Shown: piece after piece, positions 22,901 to 32,600 of the stretch | How the letters are laid out: the number at the start of each line of letters is the position of its first letter | Position numbering within the stretch: the stretch's first letter is position 1 | Assembly (NCBI GenBank): GCA_021229015.1 | Contig: CM037778.1 | Span: 13,793,294-13,857,293, forward strand | Length of the DNA stretch: 64,000 nucleotides | DNA from: Solen grandis | Lineage: Eukaryota > Mollusca > Bivalvia > Adapedonta > Solenidae | Reading direction: 5' to 3' | Notes under the pieces: generated by a model | Told to the model about the DNA's origin: nothing | Databases searched by the model: none | The model's input: only the letters and a program-made list of their open reading frames with translations | Translations under genes and position numbers: made by a program

Positions 22901-25900
22901 TGTCGGGGACTCAAAAACACTGAACTGATTTTTAGAGAAAACCTATTTTATCAGTGTATTTTCTGGTGGAATATGTTTCTGAATTCATTGATTAAAATTT
23001 ATATTCAGTCTTTAAATTATGATGCATCATAAATAAATTTATGGAAGTTTTTATCAATATGCTATCTTAATGTTCTTATATTAATAATATGAATTATTAT
23101 TTGATTTGTATTTGCCTGAAGGTATATTTTGTGTAATAATGTTTTTTGTCCATCAGTTTCATAGATTCAGGGTATTTAATGATTTTTATTACAAACTAAA
23201 TTACCATGACCTATAGGATACATGTAGCATGTAAGAATTTCCATGTAATGAAATATGCCTTTGGATTTTGACAAAAATGTTTATGCTAGAATTATGCATA
23301 TTTTGTTGTTTGTGCTTTGATATTTCTTTCAGCAATACTTCATGTATGTCATGTTGTAACTTTCAATGGTCAAAAGTTAGAGACATTAAATTTTTGGGCT
23401 AAATGGAACCAGGAATGAATTTTAATAGATACATTGTTGAATATTAATTCATATAAACAGCACAGTTCTTACTAACTTTGGTACACAAAATTAATATGAT
23501 AACTGGCTTCTAGGTTGTGTTATTAAAGGTCATGTTGTACTTTTTTAGAATTTTGGTCTAGTCATTAGGATTGTTCTTTCTCAACCTCTCAGAGTGGTGG
23601 TGCTGTATTTATCTCCAATCTCATGACTAGATAAAGTTTCATCTATCTTCTCATACAGATTTGATTTTTTTGTACTTAGTGAAGCATTCAATAAAATACA
23701 TGATAGAAATGTCAAATAATTAAGACAATGTAATTCAGAAATTTGCTTATTATATTATTCTCATTATTTGATTAAGTATTGGCTCATGTTAGTGTATTAG
23801 CAGTATGACATTTTTAGTCTTTTGATTAGCTATTGTGAAGTGATTGTTTCACTTCAATGTAATTTATAATTATGTCTGTTAATTTGATAGGGAAACATAT
23901 TCTTACAACTTATGCTAATCACTCTCAACATATCTTGGGATGGACCAGTACTTTGCACTTGGTTTCAAATCATAAAAGATTCTTGCTCCAACTTGGGTTT
24001 GGACCAACATCCTTTGGATCCTCATCCAGTTCTTATATACCACATTAAATTGCAACAACAATAAACACCCATTTTTTGTTTGGAACCATGTTATACTGGT
24101 ATTTGCCTTAAAATGGAGTGTGTAGGAACGGACCTGCACTTTTTAGCCCTATCATGCTGTATTCATTTTGCATTGTTTGGTACAGAATAAAACATAAAAA
24201 TATGCCTTTGCAGGATGGTCATACAACAGGTGATGTGGCAAATGCTGTTGTTGATGATGATGATGATGACCTGCTTCCTGAAATCAGCAATGTGGTAAGT
24301 TTTGGTTTGTAAAATTTTCCCCTTGATCCTCTGATAATTGCTAGGAAAGCCACATTCCCCTATCAGCTGTACAGAGAGGTTAGTTTTACTTCCAAAATAT
24401 ATCTGTCCTTAGAATAAAAAGGGAAAAAATGAGTAAAATTAGAATTGACCTGTCCGCAAGTGTAAATTAAATGAATTTACTAAATTGCATATGCTGCCAA
24501 TTCTGAATTAAAATCAGCTGTTACATCCTAATTCGTTATCACATTCACTTGATAAATATAGCCATTCTCTGCATAATACACAGATCAATCATCAATAAGC
24601 TCCCCCCCCCCCCCCCAAAAAAAAAAATATATATAATCTAAAAATATATGGTAAACTGTATGCATTTTCTATTCCTATCATGGTGTTGTTATATTGTGGC
24701 TCTTCTTTAAATAGAATCTTAGTACAATTTTACACAGCATGACTTTAATCCTGATACTTTCTAGAGGAAACCACGAACTGCAAGGACTGAGTCGGATCCT
24801 ACATCTTTCAACTCAAGTACCACAAGCCAGGCAGCTGATCCTAAGATTCTGACCCCAGCCTGTAGTAGCAGTCAAACACTCATAGAAACAGACATTGAAA
24901 CTCCAAGCCCAACAGTAAGATTTAATTTGAAATGCACAACTTTTACTTTTGGCTCTGTAACACTTTTTTACCCCATGTCCTTTTTTCATGTAATGGGTTC
25001 ATGCATTGTATTATAAGAAAAAAAAAGTATATACTCATGTACTAAGTCATGGTCAAACTGCAGGAATGTTTACATTAAGAACTTTGCAGGGAGTTTACTA
25101 GGCTGCAACAACATTATGCAAATGCATGTATTGGACCTCCATTAAATAATTTCAAAAGTTTTTTTTTTTAGATAAGTATCTATTTAAAGTCACTTAAACT
25201 AAGTACCTTTCATGTACATAATATTTGTTCTTTTATAGTATGTTGTCTTTTCATTCTTCTGTGTTTAAAATCAGCATTTTAGTACATTTTTATGTTGCAT
25301 AAAATCTTGAAATCATTATTTAAGAGATTGTCATAGCAATAGCCATATTTATCTATTCACATTGAGAAAATTGGTCATTGAGTATAAGATCCTTTCTAGA
25401 GGAAAGCACAAACTGTGAGGACTGAGTCGGATCCTTCATCTTTCAACTCAAGTACCACAAGCCAGGCAGCTGATCCTAAGATTCTGACCCCAGCCTGTAG
25501 TAGCAGTCAAACACTCATAGAAACAGACATTGAAACTGCAAGCCCAACAGTAAGATTTAATTTGAAATGCCAAACTCTTACTTTTGCCTCACAAATCAAG
25601 AATTCATCTATTCACATTGAGGAAATTGGTCTTTGAGTATTACCATGAAATATTTCTTCTTATCATTATGAACAGTGTGTTAAATTAAGAATCTAAACAA
25701 TTTAAGCATTCTTTCATAATTTGGTGTTTATGTTGCAATTTTGTTCTTTGATTTCTTTTATGTTTATTTATCAGGGACATGTACAATATATCCATTTGTA
25801 TCCTACTTTTTATACCCCCACAACAAAGTCGTTAGGGGTTGGTATACTGGAATCAGGTTGTTAGTCTGTCCATCCATAGACACAATACACAGTTTTTGCC

Positions 25901-26655
25901 AGCTCTTCATCTCAAAAACCTCTGGCTTGAATTTGATGAAACTTCATAGGATTGATCAATACAAGTGTAGTTGTGCATATCATCAGCATGTTAAGTTAGA
26001 TTATTTTGTCACTTAGTTATGACACTTTTTTATTTAGTGATAGTTAATTTTTGTCTGGCACATAGTTAGAAAACTATAAAAGGAATATACTTGAGACTTA
26101 TTCAATCAACCTCAGTGATAGTTCTATTTTTCAGACATCCATCCATGCACGGCATAGGTTAAGTCTATCAAGAAAGGTGCACAGACATGAAAGTGAAGTT
26201 GGAAATTCTGTATACAGGTAAGGTGCTTTGCTATATTTTGGTATTGTCTCAAAAATACAAGAAGTAAGTATTAGTGTTTCAGTGTTCCCACTAAGATTTG
26301 AAAGTGAGGGTAAAATTTTTGCTTTCTTGAATTTTTGTACCCTCTCTGTAAGAGATTTGTAACAAAGCTTTTAAAACTAGGGGTACTGAAAACCAATATG
26401 GGGGTATAATACCCCCATATGGGAGTATCTGGGAACACTGTATTTTATACCTCTACGTGTTGTATTACAAAGTAAAAACATATGGCTTTGGTTAATATAT
26501 ACATATTGTTTGTGTTTTAAGGTCATATGTTGGACTTCTTGATCATGACATTGTTACGGTATCAGACGATTCTGAGAATGAAGGTATGGAGGAAGATGCT
26601 GCATATGTGTAAATACATTTTCCTTTCATTTCATAATAAACATTTTGTTGAATGC
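19988..26655 (+). CDS. Small acidic protein gene, function unknown
   Basis: Proposed model: 5' UTR exon near 19988-20018, ATG exon 20686-20766, then 24214-24294, 24765-24914, 25400-25549, 26135-26217 and 26522-26612, with AATAAA at 26635. From 24214 on, all phases match (0,0,0,0,2) and the frame closes at TAA 26610. The visible product is about 200 residues: a Leu/Arg-rich start, an Asp run, two nearly identical Ser/Thr-rich 50-residue blocks, a basic SIHARHRLSLSRKVHRHE segment and an acidic tail. No known domain was recognised. The join 20766-24214 is unsettled, because the ATG frame ends in phase 1 while 24214 starts in phase 0. Either an exon is missing or a weaker acceptor at 24228-24229 is used. 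Confidence 0.55.
20686..20766 (+). CDS. First coding exon (two possible frames)
   Basis: Acceptor TGATTTTCAG before 20686, donor GTACGA after 20766. ATG at 20697 has A at -3 and an in-frame stop just upstream; it gives MSNRELCEFLERGIRRLS then ISQRD. The frame starting at 20686 is also fully open (GEQQCLIESCANFWKGG then LDVYRLVNEM) and is phase 0 at both ends, which would join in frame to 24214. The TATA box and good start context favour the ATG frame. Phase matching favours the other. Confidence 0.5.
20767..24213 (+). other. Intron, nothing recognised
   Basis: 3.4 kb AT-rich intron. No repeat family, exon or RNA was recognised, apart from a short TTATTAACAATGTTT direct repeat near 22730-22770. 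Confidence 0.4.
24214..24294 (+). CDS. Exon with Asp run
   Basis: Acceptor ATGCCTTTGCAG, donor GTAAGT. 27 whole codons: DGHTTGDVANAVV, six Asp, then LLPEISNV. The Asp run comes from a GATGATGATGAT microsatellite and may vary in length. Confidence 0.65.
24765..24914 (+). CDS. Duplicated exon, copy A
   Basis: Acceptor ACTTTCTAG, donor GTAAGA. 50 codons beginning RKPRTARTESDPTSFNSS and ending ETPSPT; Ser/Thr-rich, likely disordered. It differs from copy B at six bases in five codons, all changing the amino acid. Confidence 0.75.
25400..25549 (+). CDS. Duplicated exon, copy B
   Basis: Same length, phase and splice signals as copy A (CCTTTCTAG acceptor, GTAAGA donor). Begins RKAQTVRTESDPSSFNSS and ends ETASPT. 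Intron identity continues past both donors for a few tens of bases. A flanking ATCTATTCACATTGAG segment recurs at 25352 and 25606. This is a tandem genomic duplication, so the exons could be used together or as alternatives. Confidence 0.75.
25803..26000 (+). mobile_element. 5' end of a TATACCCCCACAA repeat
   Basis: Begins TTTTTATACCCCCACAACAA, then GTTAGGGGTTGGTATAC (a terminal hairpin: TATACCCCC / GGGGTTGGTATA), then a GTCTGTCCATCC tract. It is the mirror-image arrangement of the other modular elements. The interior has TTGATGAAACTTCATAGG. It lies in the intron before the 26135 exon. Confidence 0.5.
26135..26217 (+). CDS. Basic exon
   Basis: Acceptor GTTCTATTTTTCAG, donor GTAAGG. 27 codons plus two bases: TSIHARHRLSLSRKVHRHE then SEVGNSVY. 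Rich in His, Arg and Lys; phase 2 end matches the next exon. Confidence 0.7.
26522..26612 (+). CDS. Terminal exon with stop
   Basis: Acceptor TTGTGTTTTAAG. Encodes SYVGLLDHDIVTVSDDSENE then GMEEDAAYV and TAA at 26610-26612. The acidic tail contains SDDSENE, a plausible casein-kinase-2 type site. AATAAA follows at 26635-26640, supporting a real 3' end. Confidence 0.75.
26635..26640 (+). terminator. Poly(A) signal AATAAA
   Basis: Canonical hexamer 22 bases after the TAA of the terminal exon. Confidence 0.6.
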
Positions 26656-27219
26656 ATGCAATAGCTTAATATAGCTGCCACAATGTTTTTTCCATTCATG
26701 ATTGCATTAATGCATCTAATCTGGATTTGCATAGCTGTAGCTTAGAAATGGATTGCAGGATTTTTAATTAGTTTGGCAGTAAGATTTGCTTTAATGAGAC
26801 AATGTCAGGCTCATGACTTGGGTCCCTTGCTCCATGGTCAAGGTCACATTTAGACCTGAAATGTGCCCTCTGGGTCATGGGCTCAAAACTTCTTTAATAT
26901 CTTCAATAGTATCATGATATAGTGGCAGATAGTTTTTGACTGAATAAAATGCAGATTAGGGCCACTTTTTTACTTTAGACTTTTTTGGTTAGTGTTTTGC
27001 TCGTAAGCTCAATCCAGCTTATATTTATGTTATTGACTAGGAGTGTGTCCAGAGGCATAAGAAAAGCAAGGAAGATAACATTTGGACTGAATTTTATACA
27101 AATTACTATTATATTATGGACAGTGTTTTTACGCTTATGTCTCTGTAACTAGGCATGGGATTGATTTTAGACTTCATAATCCTATTTAGTGGTATTAGAC
27201 TATCAAGGTATATTTATGA

Positions 27220-27620
27220 CTATTATTATACTCCCAGATATGAAGTATGGGGGCTATATTGGAGTGCATCATTCCATTTGTTGGTTTGTCCACGCTATTT
27301 CTCTGCTTCCCTAAGTCAGATTTTGATTATCTTTACAGTACTAATAAGTACAAAAACAAGTTGTGCATATCATTGGCACATCTTCATTAGCTGGATTTTA
27401 ATTGAGTTATGGCCCTTTATTATATTTTTTGATTTTTTTTTCCTCACTTTATCTTAGATACCGATGGTCTGATTTTGATTAAACTTAACAACACTAATTA
27501 GTACCCAACCTAGTTGCGCATATCGTTGGCACGTCTTCATCAGCTTGATTTTAAATGAGTTATGGCCCTTTGTTATATTGTATTGTTATATTGTCAACAC
27601 TACATTTAGGCTACCAAAGG
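27220..27620 (+). repeat. Modular element with two ~180-bp monomers
   Basis: Starts TTATTATACTCCCAGATATG with a hairpin-like CTCCCAGATATGAAGTATGG, then TTTGTTGGTTTGTCC. Two monomers share GCATATCRTTGGCACRTCTT and GAGTTATGGCCCTTTRTTAT. No coding capacity. Confidence 0.45.
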
Positions 27621-28460
27621 TCTGATTTAACTTAACTGCATTAAAAACTACCATGCTTGTGGGATCCTAATGGACACTTTTGCAAAACTCAATGTTTCTG
27701 TTGTGTTTGTAATTTTTATTACATTTCTGACTTTTTTGATAAATTTAAAGACTTTTTACCATCTGAAAAGGAAAATAATCCCGGTTTTTAAAAGTGACCC
27801 TCTCGCCCTGTCAGAGCCTCTGAGACTTCAGACCCTATACATGTTCTAACATAAAAAAAATCATGTTTTTGATATTTTTTTCTACATCAAACACTATAAA
27901 TGTGTTTCAAAAACATTAATTTGTAGAATAAAACATTGATTTAAGCTTTTTCTGGTCTAATAATTTTTTTTTGTTTATATATTCCAGTCGATAAACAACA
28001 AATCACATTTGGTTCAAAAAATTTTATATTTCTAATTCAAGGTTATGGAAATTGTTATTACAATAATTAAACACAATCATTGTGTCACATCCTAACCAAA
28101 AATTAGGAAGGTTTACCACACCTAACTCAAGAAATGTCATGTTTTATGTAATGACCCCCTTTCCAATCATGGCCGCCAAAAATTGTAGAAATGAGCAAAG
28201 GAAATATAAGACACACTAGAACCAGTAAAATTAATAGCACTATAACTCTTAATATGCAAAATGATTGTATTAAGTATAGATAACAAGTAAAGAAATTGGA
28301 GCAATGTCAATTGAAAGGTCAAAGGCCAATCTGTTGTTCATCTCGACATAATCCATAAAGTTCATGAGTAAATAATACCGACAAATACTAAATATTATAT
28401 TGCAATTTGAAATGCCAAGATTGATGAATTATACAATCAAAATGTATACTTTTATGCATT
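27621..28460. other. Non-coding spacer, nothing recognised
   Basis: AT-rich spacer between two convergent genes. No poly(A) signal for the minus-strand gene was recognised here. Confidence 0.4.
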
Positions 28461-28463
28461 ATT

Positions 28464-28722
28464 AGCTCGTCTGTTTTTCGGAGAAAAAAAGTCGAGGTAT
28501 TGTGATCACCCTGGTGTCGGCTGCGGCGTTGTCGTTGGCGTCGTTGTCGGCGTGAAATACTTTAACCTTGGCCGTAACTTCCACACTACTGCAGTTTTTC
28601 TAACAAAACTTCATATGCTTATTCATCATCACAAGGGCTACAATCTGACCAAGGGACATAACTCTGTGAGGCTTTTTGACAGAATTATGCCCCTTTACAG
28701 ACTTAAGAAATAACAGACGAGC
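28464..28722. mobile_element. 259-bp MITE with GCTCGTCTGTT termini
   Basis: Left end GCTCGTCTGTTTTTCGG, right end AAATAACAGACGAGC, forming an inverted repeat of at least 9 bases. The interior has GTCGTTGGCGTCGTTGTCGG and GGGACATAACTCTGTGA. It lies 77 bases past the stop of the transposase-exonuclease gene and may fall in its 3' UTR. Confidence 0.6.
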
Positions 28723-28798
28723 ATTGGCATCCATGCGTGGTGCTATTTTCTACCCCTTAAAACTGGCCAAGTCCATTTCAAAGCCACTGGTTCTGACA

Positions 28799-29618
28799 TT
28801 AGTTTTTCAAATCTTTGAAATATGACACAATTTTTGGAATCACTTCATCAAGAATCTTTTTTGCTGAAGTTACTCTGGGCATCCCCTCACTATTCTTGGC
28901 CGTGAATGTGTCCCTTAGTCCATCCTCCCCAGAGCGGATGTAAATCGCCTGAAGATGTTTTAGGCTCAGTCCAGAACCTGCGATGTTCTCTGCAGTTGGG
29001 CGCTTGAAGATTCCACGGCTAACCATGACGTCAAGTGACCTAATGTTTTTGTTTTTTCTGAGTTGAACATCAGAGCATGATACACTGCAATAGGAGGGTA
29101 ACTGTAGGCCATGATATCCAACTTGTCACAGGCACTGAGCAGTTTGGCAAGGGCAGCCACATCAGAACAGGCATCATGCGCATTGTATGACATACCCAAG
29201 ATGTTCTTGGCAAGGTCCTCCTGTTTATGAGACTGATTTGGATACAGTTTTTTAAAAACAGGCAAAGAATCCACAAACCCAGCAGTGCATTCAAGAAGTA
29301 GCTGTAAACAGTTATTACTGACACATGCTGACACCAGTACAGGGAAGTCGAAGCGGCGTCCATTGTGTGCCACAAGGATGACTCCTTGAAACTGTGACAA
29401 CCATCCACAAAACATCTGCAGACCCTGTTTGGCAGATACACATGACACACTTTTCCCTTGCACAAACATATTCCCATCTTCATCAACAGAGATCCCGGTG
29501 ATACGCTGGGCTTCTGCAGAGATCAAGGTTTCAGGCTTGACATATGTTGAGAATGACTGTCCTGACACAGTATTCAATGCAGCAATCTGTGTTATGTCAG
29601 GCATTTCACCACCACGAA
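28799..29618 (-). CDS. Transposase-exonuclease exon 10, one-base deletion
   Basis: Acceptor GTACATTTCAG. Holds RGGEMPDITQIAALN, motif II (AHNGRRFDFP) and motif III (YNAHDACSDV), then a C-terminal region (VMVSRGIFKRPTAEN ... IPKIVSYFKDLKN) and a stop at 28799-28801. Near 29051-29062 the frame shifts within an A-rich run (GAAAAAACAAAAAC). The exon length is one short of what the phases need, so a single base is missing there. Reads would tell an assembly error from a true mutation. Confidence 0.85.
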
Positions 29619-32600
29619 CTGAAATGTACAAACATTCAAGTATCAAAACAATAAAAGGCTTTGGTACATGTACAAAGGTCTGCTTACCACAAACATATAG
29701 TACACTTATTACATACAATTCTAAAATTGTTTGTTTGATGGGTTTAACATCCCACTGACAGTATTTCAGTCATTTCGAGACGATGTCTACTTGACACAGA
29801 TATAGTGCTACCAAACTGCAGTATCACGCCATAGACATGTGGCATGATACCACACCCAGTCACATCATCCTGACACCATGTCAATCAGTCATGCAACTTC
29901 CCTTATATGCTGAGCACCAAGCAAGGGAGCTACAACACTACCATTTTTCACGACTTTGGGATCGAACCTGCGATCTCCTGCACCCGAGGCAGATGCTCTA
30001 ACCACTAGGCCACTGGGGTTGGTTTCAAATTGTTTATCTTTGTGAAAAAAAAACACATAAAAATTAAACAATAAAAGGAAGAGTTATTGTCAAAAAGTAA
30101 TCAAAATTCATTTTACTATAGAAACAAACAACAAATTGTGATCATACTGAGGTCTGTTGTTTCAAGGTCAAAGGTTACAACAATTGGTGAGCATTCCAAT
30201 TTCACCGGGTGGAAATTTCCCTTCGGAATGGCATCAGGGAGCTTTTCTACATCGACGTCCGCGAGATGCCCTACTCCTGAAAATATCAAAAATTGAGCAA
30301 TTGATATAAAATGATTCACATATATCCAAAACAATTTTAACCAAAAGTAAAAGAGAGACAGATGCTGACACTCTATGGATCATATTAGCTCCACCTTTTT
30401 TTGAAAACAGACCCAAGAATTATTAAAAATTATTTGTCCAAATGGAACTCCTATGACCTTATGTATTATTTTGGAATAAAAAATATTATACATGTGTGGT
30501 AATGGTCTTTTTTTTTTTAAAAAATAAATTGAGCCACATGGAGGCTTTAAAATTCAACACATATTTCTTTTCTAAAATGAAAATATTGGAATAAACTCAA
30601 ACCTGACTGATATGAGATTCCTTCCAAGGCTTCGTTAGCACCTTGTGTGGAGGCACGTTCTTGCTTCAACTCAAGTCTGCGACGTTTTACTGATGGAAGC
30701 TGCTGTCTCTGTTGCTTCAGCAGACGTCTCTTGTGACACTTTGAAGCGTACCGGACAGTATGATATCCAGGAGATAGTCCCATGGCTTCATTGGTCTGAT
30801 TTTTTAAATAAATGCAAATATCAGGTCGAGGAAAGCTGATTGTTACTTTTGTTATTATGATAATTATTACAATTATTATTATTACCATTATTATTATTAT
30901 TATATTATTATTATTATTATTATTACCATTATTATTATTTTATAATTTCAGTAAGTTTTCCTGAGATTTTAATTCATACCATCAATGAGTAGATTTCCTG
31001 TTTCCAACTGGTTCCAACAGCACAAATCAACTGAACAACAGGAAAGAAACTGTAACATTATTTTCCAATTATGGAAACATAAAACAAAACCATAAACATT
31101 TTTTAACATGACAGTGTTTTTTTGTTTTTTTTGTCAAAATAAATGGATAATATAGGTGGCATTCCCGCCTGCAAAAAGTATATACTTTTTCCCCATTTTT
31201 AAAAAATATCCCCCCCTCCATGAAACTGCATTGACTTTATGACATAGTTAAATGTTATATTCTAAATAAAACTGTTTAAATATGTTATATTATTGTTTTA
31301 ATATTATTATTGCTGCAATAAAACACCATGAAATAATAATAAAATACAGTAATATGCCAACATTAAACAGTAGAAAGATTAACCCTTTAGCTTGTTTGTG
31401 CAACCCCCCCCCCCCCACCCCACTCCTACGGGCCTGGACCCTTTCCCCCCGAAGTATAAAAAACACTGCATGAAAAAGGTAAATTTCAAACACGACAACT
31501 AAAAACACCACAATAACTTTACACATACCTTAGATATGTAGTGTCGACCTTCATTGATGAATGCAGCAGTCGCATGAACCCTATAGTCCAAGGATTTTGA
31601 GTTCCCGTAATGATGGGATTTAGGAGCCCGCAAGCTAACTTCCTTATTTGCATGTTCGCATTGTTGAGAAGAGCCTAGATCAACATACATGCCAGCATTC
31701 ATAATGAATGGGTTGAAGACAGTCTGCAACGTTTCACGAAGGGCTTCATCCTTTAATGGCACATGATACGGAAGACTTCTATGGATGTAAGTTTCAGTTT
31801 GTGAGCGTTTGTATCCACAGAATCTTCCATGACAAAGTGTGTGATCACCAAACTGATGGGGTACAATGGCTTTCAAATTCTCTCGCATACCTTCAGTGTC
31901 TCCTTGGTTTTTTGCAAATGTGTACTTCAAGCACTTTTCCAAATGTAAAATCACATTTTTACTGAGTTTAACCTTTTTTTCATGATGAATTCCAAACAAA
32001 GTCTTTCCAAAGTTTTTCACAACATGGTTTCGATCAAACCTTTTCTTCATATCTACTTTGTGTTTTTTTTTAAGCCTACTTATCAAGGTATTGTCCCCAT
32101 CACCTTCAAGGTATTCCACAGGTGTACCTTTTTCTGCCATCTCCAGTACACCTTCTTCTCCGGCACAGCTTTCCATGAGGCGGGCACTACCGGAATGATT
32201 TCTGACACATGTGTGTTCTGGAACTTTCTGGCTCGGTCGATTTCGCCTCCACCAATTACATGTTCCACATGAACGGTGACGTACCAAAGTCTTCAAAACC
32301 TTTTTGCCGTACTTCGCCTTTGACATGAAGAAAGTATGTGCTGAAATATTATAGAAATCAAATGATTATTTATATAGTCTGGTTCAGTCAGTGCTTTAGA
32401 GGGCGCCGTGGTCCAAGAGGGCCCAGGGGTAACGCATCCAATTACGGATTTGAAGGTTGTGGGTTCAAACCCCGTCAGGAGTAAGAAACTTTAATGATCT
32501 TCCCAGGCACAAAGTACTGGTGCAACCCAGGAACCATTGAGAGAGATAGTATAAGTTGTAAGAACTTGTTTCCCAATTGACATAAAATAAATAATTTTAA

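Noticed and set aside
24601..24630. C run followed by A run as a structured element
   Set aside because: Simple homopolymers in an intron, likely variable or error-prone; no further signal.
29900..30010. A functional tRNA gene on the minus strand
   Set aside because: A and B boxes are present, but the acceptor stem cannot be formed and a SINE body and tail follow; the same body recurs at 57120.
30116..30416. Overlapping minus-strand open frames as separate proteins
   Set aside because: They are the exon 9 frame extended into introns or shadow frames.
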